64,000 nucleotides of DNA. It comes from Scandinavium ludwigii_A. Lineage in GTDB: Bacteria; Pseudomonadota; Gammaproteobacteria; Enterobacterales; Enterobacteriaceae. How positions within the stretch are numbered: position 1 is the first letter of the stretch; each line of letters starts with the position of its first letter. Of this stretch, positions 9,206 through 21,509 are shown piece after piece. The notes beneath the pieces are model-generated. The model was given only the letters and a program-made list of their open reading frames with translations, was not told the DNA's origin and made no database searches. The DNA lies in contig CP191518.1 of assembly GCA_050516505.1 (NCBI GenBank), positions 4,402,001-4,466,000 of the forward strand, given 5' to 3'. The position numbers and the translations under genes are program-made.

Positions 9206-9256
9206 TTACTTCCCCGTCGCTTTTCGTGAGAAACAGAATTTTATGCTGACAATCAT
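9206..9256 (-). CDS. ilvX: IlvX micro-protein
   Basis: A 16-codon frame, MIVSIKFCFSRKATGK, between the attenuator and ilvG. It aligns with the K-12 16-residue IlvX, sharing KFCFSR in the centre and ending T-G-(K/N). An AGAGGAAC ribosome site precedes the ATG, and the TAA is 2 bases before the ilvG ATG, so the ilvG ribosome site lies inside ilvX. That layout suggests ilvX translation couples the end of the leader to ilvG. A role for the peptide itself is not established. Confidence 0.72.
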   Translation of the reverse strand: MIVSIKFCFSRKATGK

Positions 9257-9287
9257 GTTCTGTTCCTCTTTGGTTTTTCGCAGTCAT

Positions 9288-9320
9288 AAAAAAACCCCCG
9301 GACCTTTCGGTGCGGGGGTC
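9288..9320 (-). terminator. ilv operon attenuator
   Basis: On the minus strand a GC-rich hairpin (GACCCCCGCACC ... GGTCCGGGGG) is followed by a run of T residues. It sits 23 bases after the ilvL stop. When Ile, Val or Leu is scarce, ribosome stalling in ilvL prevents it from forming. Confidence 0.9.
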
Positions 9321-9342
9321 TTAGTTCGTTAAGGCTTGTTTT

Positions 9343-9441
9343 TTAAGCCTTTCCTCTTCCAAGTGCAGCCCCGCACGGTGGGATAATAATCACCACCACG
9401 CTAATCACGACCAGGCTAATCACTCGTAGAAGGGCTGTCAT
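9343..9441 (-). CDS. ilvL: ilvGMEDA leader peptide
   Basis: A 32-codon frame whose translation starts MTALLRVISLVVISVVVIII and ends PPCGAALGRGKA, the same as the K-12 leader peptide as recalled. Fifteen of the 32 codons specify Leu, Val or Ile, clustered at residues 4-20. Ribosome stalling at these codons, when the charged tRNAs run short, favours the antiterminator and lets transcription pass the attenuator downstream. The short frame is confirmed by its position immediately before the terminator hairpin. Confidence 0.95.
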   Translation of the reverse strand: MTALLRVISLVVISVVVIIIPPCGAALGRGKA

Positions 9442-9768
9442 TTTCTGTACTTTCTGGCTTCTTGTTCGAAGGAATACCTAAAGAGTTACCACAGACACTG
9501 CGAATAACACAAGATTTTTTATAATGCGTTTTCTGATCGCGCTAACGATATTGGTAAAAAGTATTGTTTTTTATAAGAAATAACTGAGATGAAAATTCTT
9601 CATTACATTCAGTCAATTCAATGAAGTCTATTTTTCGCGAACGTGCTTCCAATTGTATGTAACGGTAATGAAAATCCCTTCAAACCACCGGATAAATGTG
9701 CGTAAAAAACAACTTTAAGCGTTGCCGCGGTTGCGCGCCACGACATACTGACTTCTCACGGAGGCACT
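9442..9768. promoter_or_regulatory. Divergent promoter region of ilvL operon and comM
   Basis: This is a 327-bp AT-rich gap without a gene. On the minus strand the segment at 9475-9495 (TGTGGTAACTCTTTAGG) corresponds to the start region of the K-12 ilvGp2 promoter, with a -10-like TGTGGT at 9488-9493. Further upstream is a very AT-rich stretch (9510-9620), plausible for the IHF and UP contribution known at this promoter. No clear comM promoter was identified; a GGAGG ribosome site is at 9759-9763. Confidence 0.5.
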
Positions 9769-11289
9769 ATGTCATTGTCGATTATTTATACACGGGCCGC
9801 ATTGGGGGTGAACGCTCCGCTCATCACCGTGGAAGTGCATATTAGTAACGGATTACCCGGCTTAACGATGGTGGGTTTACCGGAAACCGCGGTGAAAGAG
9901 GCTCGCGATCGCGTCAGAAGCGCGATGATTAACAGCGGGTATGATTTTCCGGCAAAGAAAATAACCATCAACCTGGCACCGGCCGATCTGCCCAAGGAAG
10001 GTGGACGATACGATTTGCCAATCGCAATTGCGCTTCTGGCGGCGTCTGAGCAGCTCAACGCAACCAGACTTAACCAATACGAGCTCATCGGTGAACTCGC
10101 GCTGACGGGTGCACTACGCGGAGTAACCGGTGCCATTTCCGGTGCGATGGAAGCCATCAATGCAGGCAGACAGATTATTGTAGCCGCGGAGAATGCCCCG
10201 GAGGTCGGTTTGATTGGCGGAACAGACTGTTTCATTGCCAGTCATCTGCAGGAGGTTTGTGCTTTTCTTGAGGGACGCACAGAATTGCCACATCCCGAAA
10301 TGCTGGAAGATATACCTACGACCGTAGAGCCTGACATCAGCGATGTGATAGGCCAACAGCAAGGAAAGCGCGCGCTGGAGATTGCCGCCGCGGGCGGGCA
10401 TAACCTGCTGCTTGTGGGACCACCGGGTACCGGGAAAACGATGCTGGCAAGCCGGTTACCAGGTATTCTGCCCTCTCTGAGCAGCCAGGAAGCCCTGGAG
10501 AGTGCCGCGATCCTCAGCCTGACCAGTGCGGGGCAACTTCACCAACAATGGCGTAAGCGCCCATTCCGCTCGCCTCATCACAGTGCATCACTTACGGCGA
10601 TGGTCGGTGGAGGCACGATCCCAGCTCCAGGAGAAATATCGTTAGCGCATAATGGCATCCTGTTTCTCGACGAACTCCCTGAATTCGAACGGCGGGTGCT
10701 GGATGCCCTACGTGAACCCATTGAGTCAGGGAAAATTCATATCTCCCGGACTCGGGCAAAAATTACTTATCCGGCGCGTTTTCAACTGATTGCCGCCATG
10801 AATCCCAGCCCGACGGGACACTACCAGGGTAATCATAACCGCAGCTCTCCGGAGCAAATCCTGCGCTACCTGGCGCGCCTGTCGGGGCCTTTTCTCGACC
10901 GCTTTGATCTCTCTCTGGAGATCCCGCTCCCGCCTCCAGGTCTTCTGAGCCAACGGCCTGAAAAAGGTGAAAGCAGCTCGATAGTGAAGACCCGCGTCAT
11001 TGCCGCACAGCAGATACAGCTATCTCGCCAAGGGAAACTCAACGCCCTTCTCGAGAACAATGAGATTAAAACTTGGTGTGAATTACAGGAGGAGGACGCG
11101 GTATGGCTGGAACAGGCTTTAGCCCAATTGGGGTTATCGATCCGGGCCTGGCAGCGGTTAATTAAAGTTTCGCGGACTCTGGCCGATCTTGCCGGAGCGG
11201 AAAAGATAACGCGGGTACATTTACAGGAAGCATTAGGATATCGGGCAATTGAAAGGTTACTGATTCATCTACAGAAAATGATGGCGTAA
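9769..11289 (+). CDS. comM: ComM/YifB AAA+ ATPase (Mg-chelatase-like)
   Basis: 506 residues, the same as E. coli YifB. The N-terminal ChlI-like region (1-180, LPGLTMVGLPETAVKEARDR) is followed by a Mg-chelatase-type AAA+ module: Walker A GPPGTGKT at 217-224, Walker B ILFLDE at 297-302, and a C-terminal helical domain. In naturally competent bacteria ComM is a DNA helicase that promotes branch migration during integration of transforming DNA; in enterobacteria the role is less clear. It is divergent from the ilv operon and followed by a terminator shared with maoP. Confidence 0.94.
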   Translation: MSLSIIYTRAALGVNAPLITVEVHISNGLPGLTMVGLPETAVKEARDRVRSAMINSGYDFPAKKITINLAPADLPKEGGRYDLPIAIALLAASEQLNATRLNQYELIGELALTGALRGVTGAISGAMEAINAGRQIIVAAENAPEVGLIGGTDCFIASHLQEVCAFLEGRTELPHPEMLEDIPTTVEPDISDVIGQQQGKRALEIAAAGGHNLLLVGPPGTGKTMLASRLPGILPSLSSQEALESAAILSLTSAGQLHQQWRKRPFRSPHHSASLTAMVGGGTIPAPGEISLAHNGILFLDELPEFERRVLDALREPIESGKIHISRTRAKITYPARFQLIAAMNPSPTGHYQGNHNRSSPEQILRYLARLSGPFLDRFDLSLEIPLPPPGLLSQRPEKGESSSIVKTRVIAAQQIQLSRQGKLNALLENNEIKTWCELQEEDAVWLEQALAQLGLSIRAWQRLIKVSRTLADLAGAEKITRVHLQEALGYRAIERLLIHLQKMMA

Positions 11290-11313
11290 AAAAAGGGGCT
11301 TTAGCCCCTTTCT
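11288..11313. terminator. Bidirectional terminator between comM and maoP
   Basis: A hairpin AAAGGGGCT/AGCCCCTTT overlaps the comM stop region; an A run on one side and TTTCT on the other let it serve both convergent genes. Confidence 0.85.
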
Positions 11314-11315
11314 CA

Positions 11316-11654
11316 TTAATCGTCGCTTTCGGTGTAGTCTTCCGCACCTTCTGTCTGTGGCTTACCACCAGACAGCGTGTGAAAACGTTTTGGCCGTTTG
11401 ATTCGTGCCATGTATTTGATCCATACGCGTTCAATCTCGGTTGCCGGTTCACGTTCGCCACGGCATACCGCGACAAACTGCTTTTCGTCATCCGTAACGG
11501 GCTCACGGCGACCCAGTTCCAGCTCATTAAACGCATAACCGTGGCGCTCCAGCAGTTGGGCTTCTTTAATGGTGAAATCACCATGACGAGAGAACCCACG
11601 CGGATAATTTTTATTGTCAAAAAAACGATTAGTCGTCGTAAAGCTTTCCGCCAT
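11316..11654 (-). CDS. maoP: Ori-macrodomain protein MaoP (YifE)
   Basis: 112 residues starting MAESFTTTNRFFDNKNYPRGF, matching E. coli YifE/MaoP along its length. In E. coli MaoP acts with the nearby short DNA site maoS to organise the Ori macrodomain of the chromosome. The protein is small, soluble and acidic at its C-terminus (TEGAEDYTESDD). It lies divergent from hdfR as in K-12. The maoS site should be in the 118-bp gap to hdfR, but I could not single out its exact motif. Confidence 0.92.
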   Translation of the reverse strand: MAESFTTTNRFFDNKNYPRGFSRHGDFTIKEAQLLERHGYAFNELELGRREPVTDDEKQFVAVCRGEREPATEIERVWIKYMARIKRPKRFHTLSGGKPQTEGAEDYTESDD

Positions 11655-11772
11655 CCTACACGCTCCTAATTCTTTGGCTGAGCTATTTATGGCGCGGAGT
11701 ATTAGTTACGCTTGACAGAGCGTCAAACAAAACATTTAAATCAACACGACAAATAATTTTGCGGAGAAGTTT

Positions 11773-12594
11773 GTGGATACGGAATTGCTAAAGACTTTCC
11801 TTGAAGTGAGCCGAACTCGCCACTTCGGGCGTGCGGCAGAAGCGCTATACCTGACGCAATCAGCCGTCAGCTTTCGTATTCGTCAGCTTGAGAACCAGCT
11901 AGGTGTGAATCTTTTCACCCGACATCGTAACAATATCCGTCTGACAGCGGCCGGTGAGAAGCTTCTTCCCTATGCCGAAACGCTGATGAGTACCTGGCAA
12001 TTGGCGCGTAAGGAAGTGGCCAATACGTCACGCCATAATGAATTCTCTATTGGTGCCAGCGCCTCACTGTGGGAATGCATGCTGAATAGCTGGCTGGGGC
12101 GACTCTATCCGTCACATAACACGTTGCAATTTGAAGCCCGTATAGCTCAGAGGCAATCGTTGGTTAAACAGCTTCATGAGCGTCAGTTAGATCTGCTGAT
12201 TACCACGGAAACCCCAAAAATGGACGAGTTCAGCAGCCAGTTGCTGGGACATTTCACTTTGGCTCTCTATTGTTCGAGTCCTTCGCAGGTCAAAGCGAAT
12301 CTGAATTATCTGCGATTGGAATGGGGCCCGGACTTCCAACAGCATGAAGCAGGACTTATTGCACCAGAGGACATTCCGCTCCTGACAACCAGTTCTGCGG
12401 AGCTTGCACGGCAACAACTCATGCCGCTTGAGGGCTGTTCCTGGCTACCAATGGTTTGGGCAAAAGAGAAAGGCGGCCTGCATACCGTCGCTGACAGTGC
12501 GACACTTTCACGTCCCCTGTATGCCATTTGGCTTCAAAACAGTGATAAGCAGGCGCAAATTCGAGAGATCTTAAAGGTTACTGTGCTTGAATAA
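11773..12594 (+). CDS. hdfR: LysR-type regulator HdfR
   Basis: 273 residues from GTG (11773), with a GGAGAAG ribosome site. The N-terminal 60 residues (TFLEVSRTRHFGRAAEALYLTQSAVSFRIRQLE) form the LysR winged helix and are nearly identical to E. coli HdfR, a repressor of the flagellar master operon flhDC. The effector domain is a few residues shorter than K-12 (273 versus 279), with a small gap near residue 115 and a truncated tail ending KVTVLE. As in E. coli it lies just beyond the tRNA genes at the end of the rRNA operon. Confidence 0.93.
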   Translation: MDTELLKTFLEVSRTRHFGRAAEALYLTQSAVSFRIRQLENQLGVNLFTRHRNNIRLTAAGEKLLPYAETLMSTWQLARKEVANTSRHNEFSIGASASLWECMLNSWLGRLYPSHNTLQFEARIAQRQSLVKQLHERQLDLLITTETPKMDEFSSQLLGHFTLALYCSSPSQVKANLNYLRLEWGPDFQQHEAGLIAPEDIPLLTTSSAELARQQLMPLEGCSWLPMVWAKEKGGLHTVADSATLSRPLYAIWLQNSDKQAQIREILKVTVLE

Positions 12595-12650
12595 AGGATG
12601 TGGATGTTTTCGATGACAGGTGGCGGATGAAAATCCGCTGAATTTTAGAC

Positions 12651-12682
12651 AAAAAAAATCCTTTGCCGAAGCAAAGGATTAT
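12651..12682 (-). terminator. rRNA operon terminator
   Basis: On the minus strand AATCCTTTGC-TTCG-GCAAAGGATT is followed by eight T residues, just 4 bases after tRNA-Trp. The UUCG tetraloop is typical of strong intrinsic terminators. Confidence 0.95.
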
Positions 12683-12686
12683 TATA

Positions 12687-12762
12687 TGGCAGGGGCGGAG
12701 AGACTCGAACTCGCGACACCCGGTTTTGGAGACCGGTGCTCTACCAACTGAGCTACGCCCCT
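12687..12762 (-). tRNA. trpT: tRNA-Trp (CCA)
   Basis: 76 nt with a cloverleaf, encoded CCA end, GTTCGAGTC T-loop and anticodon loop CTCCAAA, giving anticodon CCA. It is the distal gene of the rRNA operon, in the same position as K-12 trpT after rrnC. Confidence 0.98.
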
Positions 12763-12815
12763 AAATGACGCTTATTATTAAGCCCGCAATAAAGCAGGCT
12801 TAATTTTCTAATAAG

Positions 12816-12892
12816 TGGCGGAACGGACGGGACTCGAACCCGCGACCCCCTGCGTGACAGGCAGGTATTCTAACCGACTGAACTACCGCTCC
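12816..12892 (-). tRNA. aspT: tRNA-Asp (GUC)
   Basis: 77 nt with encoded CCA, GTTCGAGTC T-loop and anticodon loop CTGTCAC (anticodon GUC). It lies between 5S rRNA and tRNA-Trp, as aspT does after rrnC in K-12. Confidence 0.98.
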
Positions 12893-12944
12893 ACCGAATT
12901 TCTTTACAACAACCGGTTTTATGCCCCGGTTTCCTGCTAATTTG

Positions 12945-13064
12945 ATGCCTGGCAGTTCCCTACTCTCGCATGGGGAGACCCCACACTACCATCGGCGCTA
13001 CGGCGTTTCACTTCTGAGTTCGGCATGGGGTCAGGTGGGACCACCGCGCTGTTGCCGCCAGGCA
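12945..13064 (-). rRNA. rrf: 5S ribosomal RNA
   Basis: 120 nt beginning TGCCTGGCGGCAACAGCGCG and ending TGCCAGGCAT on the minus strand, with paired termini. It follows 23S by 94 bases. Confidence 0.98.
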
Positions 13065-13158
13065 AATTCTGTTTCCAACACACCCCTCAGGGTCTGTCAG
13101 TTAATCTGTTATCAAGCTGAATATCGCGTCTCTCTCGCCAAAACATCTTCGGCGTTGT

Positions 13159-16064
<2,906 letters not shown>

Positions 16065-16198
16065 TCACAACCCGAAGATGTTTCTTTCGATTCACCATCG
16101 ACTTGCGATAATTTGAGAGACTCGAACACACCGTATTTTCCTTTCTTATTACGGAGAAAGGAAACAGTGTGTCGTTTCAATTTTCAGCTTGATCCAGA

Positions 16199-16211
16199 TT
16201 TTTAAAGAGCA
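16199..16211 (-). promoter_or_regulatory. Spacer boxA antitermination site
   Basis: TGCTCTTTAAAA on the minus strand, in the spacer between tRNA-Ala and 23S. It matches the Nus-factor boxA consensus found before 23S in enterobacterial rRNA operons. Confidence 0.75.
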
Positions 16212-16270
16212 AAACTTCGCAGTACACCTTTTCAGGTACACTCTGAAGTTTATTTTCAGCAGTAAAGTGA

Positions 16271-16346
16271 TGGTGGAGCTATGCGGGATCGAACCGCAGA
16301 CCTCCTGCGTGCAAGGCAGGCGCTCTCCCAGCTGAGCTATAACCCC
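16271..16346 (-). tRNA. alaT: tRNA-Ala (UGC)
   Basis: 76 nt with encoded CCA, TTCGATCCC T-arm and anticodon loop CTTGCAC (anticodon UGC). Second tRNA in the 16S-23S spacer. The letter suffix of the symbol is by analogy with rrnA of K-12 and is not certain. Confidence 0.96.
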
Positions 16347-16411
16347 ATCGTATTATCAAATCTCTTACCCGTTCATTTCCTGCCAGAACGTACCAAAGCA
16401 ACGAAATGAAT

Positions 16412-16488
<77 letters not shown>

Positions 16489-16560
16489 GCAGAGATTTTT
16501 TTACTGCTTATTTTTCATCAGACAATCTGTGTGGACACTACAAAGGCAGGTTCTTTAAGG

Positions 16561-18102
<1,542 letters not shown>

Positions 18103-18236
18103 AAGTTTGATGCTCATGAATTAAACTTCGTAATGAATTACGTATGTTCACTCATAAGACTTGGTATTCTATTTAGCGTCTTTCGACGTTTAAGAATCCA
18201 TGTCACTTTGAGTGCCCACACAGATTGTCTGATAAA

Positions 18237-18249
18237 TTGTTAAAGAGCA
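18237..18249 (-). promoter_or_regulatory. Leader boxA antitermination site
   Basis: TGCTCTTTAACAA on the minus strand in the 16S leader matches the rrn boxA used by the NusB-S10 antitermination complex. It lies about 40 bases after the P2 -10 element. Confidence 0.85.
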
Positions 18250-18288
18250 GTGAGTTACGCGCTTTCGCTTGCTAACTCGAGGTCCCGT

Positions 18289-18316
18289 ATAATACGTTTT
18301 CCTCATTCAGAGTCAA
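18289..18316 (-). promoter_or_regulatory. rRNA promoter P2
   Basis: Minus-strand -35 TTGACT (18311-18316) and -10 TATTAT (18289-18294) separated by 16 bases, the usual rrn P2 arrangement. Confidence 0.85.
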
Positions 18317-18408
18317 GCGTTTATTTTCGCTTTTCTCTGTCAGGATTTCCTGGGAAACCCTTCTGACCCGGCGGCTAGCGAGCCGTTGTTCCGTGTCAGT
18401 GGAGGCGC

Positions 18409-18480
18409 ATTATAGGGAGTTCTGAGACGTTGACAAGCCCTGTTTGCAAAAAACTTTTCAACCGTCTCTTTTTTACTCAA
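18409..18480 (-). promoter_or_regulatory. rRNA promoter P1 with UP-element
   Basis: Minus-strand -35 TTGTCA (18431-18436), 16-base spacer, -10 TATAAT (18409-18414) and a GC-rich GCGCC discriminator, the features that make rrn P1 sensitive to ppGpp and the initiating NTP. An A/T tract at about 18449-18480 fits an UP element. It runs up to the end of murI at 18488. Confidence 0.9.
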
Positions 18481-18487
18481 TCGCCTA

Positions 18488-19339
18488 CTAAACAGACAGC
18501 TTTTCGAGCCTTTCGAAGCCATAACGCTGCAAAACGGGGAAAAGTTGCTCAGTTTCCGGTGTAGACGCCATACAAAAAGCGATATTCGTATCTGAGGATT
18601 TCGCATCCGGCGCTTCATGTTCCAGCAACCAGACCGTTCGGCGCGCAATAGCCGCACCGGAATCCACCAGTCGAGTACCTTCCGGCAGGACTTCAAGCAG
18701 TTCATTCTGCAATAAAGGGAAATGCGTGCATCCCAGAACGACCGTATCTGGCGGCTCAGGCATTCTCAGCCATGGGCGCAGGATACGACGCAGCTCATCA
18801 AGCGGTACGGGTTCGCCATGCAATTTCGCTTCCGCCAGTTCCACCAGCTCCGCGGAACCCAGCATTTCAATCTGGCACTCATTCGCGAAGCGCTCGATCA
18901 ATTCACGTGTATAAGGACGCTTTACCGTTCCGCGCGTCGCCAGCAACCCAACCACACCGTTGGCCGTAAGACGCGCGGCCGGTTTAATCGCTGGCACCAC
19001 GCCCACCACTGGAAAGGCGAATTTCTCACGCAGGCCTGGAAGTGAAACGGTGCTTGCCGTGTTGCAGGCGATGACCGCCAGAGCAAGGGGATAACGCTGT
19101 TGAACCGCTGTCACTATCTCAAGCACGCGCTCGACGATAAAAGCTTCGCTCTTCTCGCCATAAGGAAAGGCAACGTTATCGAAAGCGTAGATGTAATGAA
19201 GATCCGGCAGCAGGTGCCGAATCTCATCATAAACCGACAACCCACCGACCCCGGAATCAAACACCAGGACGGTGGGACGTGGATCAGAAGGTGTAGCTGC
19301 CAGACAAGTTGTATTCCCGTCCTGCAGTTTCGTAGCCAT
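18488..19339 (-). CDS. murI: Glutamate racemase
   Basis: 283 residues from ATG at 19339 (MATKLQDGNTTC); a longer open frame reaches 19423 but runs inside btuB and is not supported. It interconverts L- and D-glutamate for peptidoglycan. Catalytic cysteines C92 (CNTAS) and C204 (GCTHFPLL) are at the E. coli positions, and the N-terminal VFDSGVGGLSV motif is present. The E. coli-type N-terminal extension, which binds the activator UDP-MurNAc-Ala, is present. The start lies inside the 3' end of btuB (56-base overlap), as in E. coli. It is directly upstream of the rRNA P1 promoter, the K-12 rrnB neighbourhood. Confidence 0.97.
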   Translation of the reverse strand: MATKLQDGNTTCLAATPSDPRPTVLVFDSGVGGLSVYDEIRHLLPDLHYIYAFDNVAFPYGEKSEAFIVERVLEIVTAVQQRYPLALAVIACNTASTVSLPGLREKFAFPVVGVVPAIKPAARLTANGVVGLLATRGTVKRPYTRELIERFANECQIEMLGSAELVELAEAKLHGEPVPLDELRRILRPWLRMPEPPDTVVLGCTHFPLLQNELLEVLPEGTRLVDSGAAIARRTVWLLEHEAPDAKSSDTNIAFCMASTPETEQLFPVLQRYGFERLEKLSV

Positions 19340-21131
19340 AAACTGTCTCGTAGTCTTTATCGAACAGGTTGGCGATTTTACCACGAACTGTAAGGTGAGA
19401 GGTGACAGGATATGACACGGCAAGATCCCATAGACTGACGCCGCCCATTTTCACGTTCTCGGAAGTATACGTATTCGGGTCAAACGCGGTGTCATAGCGA
19501 GTACCCAGATAGTGATACGTCACACCCCAGTCGAAGTCATACACCTGCCAGTCCAGCTGGTACTTCACCTGCTGTTTTGCCCGGCGCAACAAAAGCTCAT
19601 CGGTTTGCGCATTGCGGGCATCAAGATAATCATAGCTCAGGGTGTGAGATAACGGACCTGTGTCGAAAGATGCCGTGGCCTCAATACCTTTAATGCGCGC
19701 TTTGCCCACGTTGTAGTACTGATTCAGGTTGTAGTCATAATCAATGAGATTATCGACATCGTTGCGGTATCCTGAAACACGCCAGTTTACGCCCGCCGTT
19801 AAGCCCTCGAAGGCCCCTTCCCACTGCTTACTTTCTTCCGGGTTGAGATTTTCGTTGCCATAGAAACCGTACAACTGCCCCAGATTCGGCGCTTTAAACG
19901 CTGTTCCGTAGGACGCCACGAAGCGATAGCCATCGACAAATTCCCAAGCCGCACTGCTCTGCCAGGTACCATGATCGCCAAACTGCGAGTTATCGTCGCC
20001 GCGCACCGCACCTTCAAAGGTGAACTCACCGAACTGTTGTAATGCCGTCAGGAAAAGACCGGTGTTACGCAGCTCGTAGCCATCAGTGACGTAGTTGGTG
20101 CCGGGTTCCGTGGTCTGTTTCTGCCAGTCAACGCCCGCACCAATGTTGCCGTGGCCGACATCCACCGAGTTGGCCCACTGCATGTTGTACTGTTTAATTT
20201 CATCCAGCGTCGCCGTGGAGTCGTAGCGACCCAGACGCGGATCGTAGTTGTAGTCTTTACTGTGGCTATAGCTGGAGGTCAGCTGTGAATGGAAGATATC
20301 GTTGTTGTAACGCACGCCCGCATCCCAGGTCTGGCTGTAAAGCTGGCGAGTATCAACAAGCACGCCCATATAAGGAGAGTTGTCATACGCCGTTCGGTTG
20401 TCGTAACCGTAGCCACGCACAAAACCACTCCATTCCTCAGAGAAGTTATGCTCCAGCGCACCGAACAGGCTTTTACTCATAAAGCCATCACGATCCGTCT
20501 GGGGCTGACCACCGGTATTGCCGTCCGCCACAACATCGTAGCCTTTGGTATAGGTGTAATCCCCGGAGAGCGTCACCCGGGTGTTGTCCCCCAGTTTCTG
20601 CTGGGTACTGCCGTTGTAACTTTGATAGCCGTTCGAGCCCACTCCGGCATTCAGCGTGGTGCCGTCTTTTTCACGCGTCGTAATAATGTTGACCACGCCA
20701 CCAATCGCATCAGAGCCATACACCGCTGAGCGTGGCCCACGAATGTATTCGATACGCTGCACCAGGCTAATCGGGAACTGACTTAAATCTGATGAACCGC
20801 TGACACCCGCCTGGTTCAGACGCACGCCATCGACCAAAATAAGGACGTGGCTGGAGTTGGTGCCGCGGATAAATAAAGAAGAACTTTGTCCTAGACCGCC
20901 ATTTTGCGCGATGTCCACCCCGGGCAGACGACGCATCACGTCGGTAACAGAGGCAGATTGCCAGCGATCGATATCCTGTCGGGTAACGACGCTGACCGGT
21001 GCCAGTACTGTATTGACAGGTTGTTGGAAACGGTTTGCCGTGACGACCATCGTGTCCGAGCTGCTATCTTGCGCCCAGCCAGAAAAAGCTGTGACGGAGA
21101 GCGCCGTCAGCAGCGAAGCTTTTTTAATCAT
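19284..21131 (-). CDS. btuB: TonB-dependent vitamin B12 outer-membrane receptor
   Basis: 615 residues from ATG at 21131 (MIKKASLLTALSVTAFSGWA), one more than E. coli. A signal peptide spans residues 1-20, and the TonB box DTMVVTA is at 26-32. The plug domain follows (DIDRWQSASVTDVMRRLPGVD; FIRGTNSSHVLILVDGVRLN), then a 22-strand barrel ending SYTF with the terminal phenylalanine needed for barrel assembly. It imports cobalamin and serves as a receptor for E colicins and phage BF23 in E. coli. Upstream frame extension is excluded because it is the riboswitch leader. Confidence 0.97.
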   Translation of the reverse strand: MIKKASLLTALSVTAFSGWAQDSSSDTMVVTANRFQQPVNTVLAPVSVVTRQDIDRWQSASVTDVMRRLPGVDIAQNGGLGQSSSLFIRGTNSSHVLILVDGVRLNQAGVSGSSDLSQFPISLVQRIEYIRGPRSAVYGSDAIGGVVNIITTREKDGTTLNAGVGSNGYQSYNGSTQQKLGDNTRVTLSGDYTYTKGYDVVADGNTGGQPQTDRDGFMSKSLFGALEHNFSEEWSGFVRGYGYDNRTAYDNSPYMGVLVDTRQLYSQTWDAGVRYNNDIFHSQLTSSYSHSKDYNYDPRLGRYDSTATLDEIKQYNMQWANSVDVGHGNIGAGVDWQKQTTEPGTNYVTDGYELRNTGLFLTALQQFGEFTFEGAVRGDDNSQFGDHGTWQSSAAWEFVDGYRFVASYGTAFKAPNLGQLYGFYGNENLNPEESKQWEGAFEGLTAGVNWRVSGYRNDVDNLIDYDYNLNQYYNVGKARIKGIEATASFDTGPLSHTLSYDYLDARNAQTDELLLRRAKQQVKYQLDWQVYDFDWGVTYHYLGTRYDTAFDPNTYTSENVKMGGVSLWDLAVSYPVTSHLTVRGKIANLFDKDYETVYGYETAGREYNLSGSYTF

Positions 21132-21134
21132 TGT

Positions 21135-21385
21135 TAAAAGCATCCAATAAATAAGAAGGATGCCGCTGGTCTCATCAGTAGCTCGCGATGATGAGGGTCC
21201 GTTGCGACGTACTCCGGCAGGTCTTCGGGCTAGAAGGCTCCCCAAACATATTCGGGGCAATGAAACGATGACTTCCCACCTACCGGCAGTGTCTGCTTAC
21301 GCTCTCATTTCGCCTTACTCTACCGCTGCGCGTCAGCTCCAGATTTGCACTGGATTCCCTTTTAACTCACAAGACCGGAAACAGG
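21135..21385 (-). promoter_or_regulatory. Cobalamin riboswitch in the btuB leader
   Basis: The minus-strand leader carries the B12-box region (AGCCCGAAGACCTGCC, about 21215-21232) and the upstream GGGAATCCAGTGCAAATCTGG and GCTGACGCGCAGCGG blocks that align with the K-12 btuB leader. Adenosylcobalamin binding blocks ribosome access to btuB. The expression-platform hairpin is near 21150-21195, about 20 bases before the start codon. No gene lies in the 378-base gap apart from this leader and the divergent trmA promoter. Confidence 0.92.
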
Positions 21386-21509
21386 ATGCTACATTCAGTA
21401 ACATGCAGATGTCCAGACTGCTAATCATCGGCCCCAGGCCATCAAGGGCTGGACATCCTGTGAGCATTCCCTACAATCGCCGCGTTATTTATCTCTTTCA
21501 GGAAGCATC

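Noticed and set aside
9204..9287. Longer ilvG start giving 576 residues
   Set aside because: The extension crosses the ilvX frame and the start of the attenuator spacer, and the 548-residue start has its own ribosome site and matches the family length.
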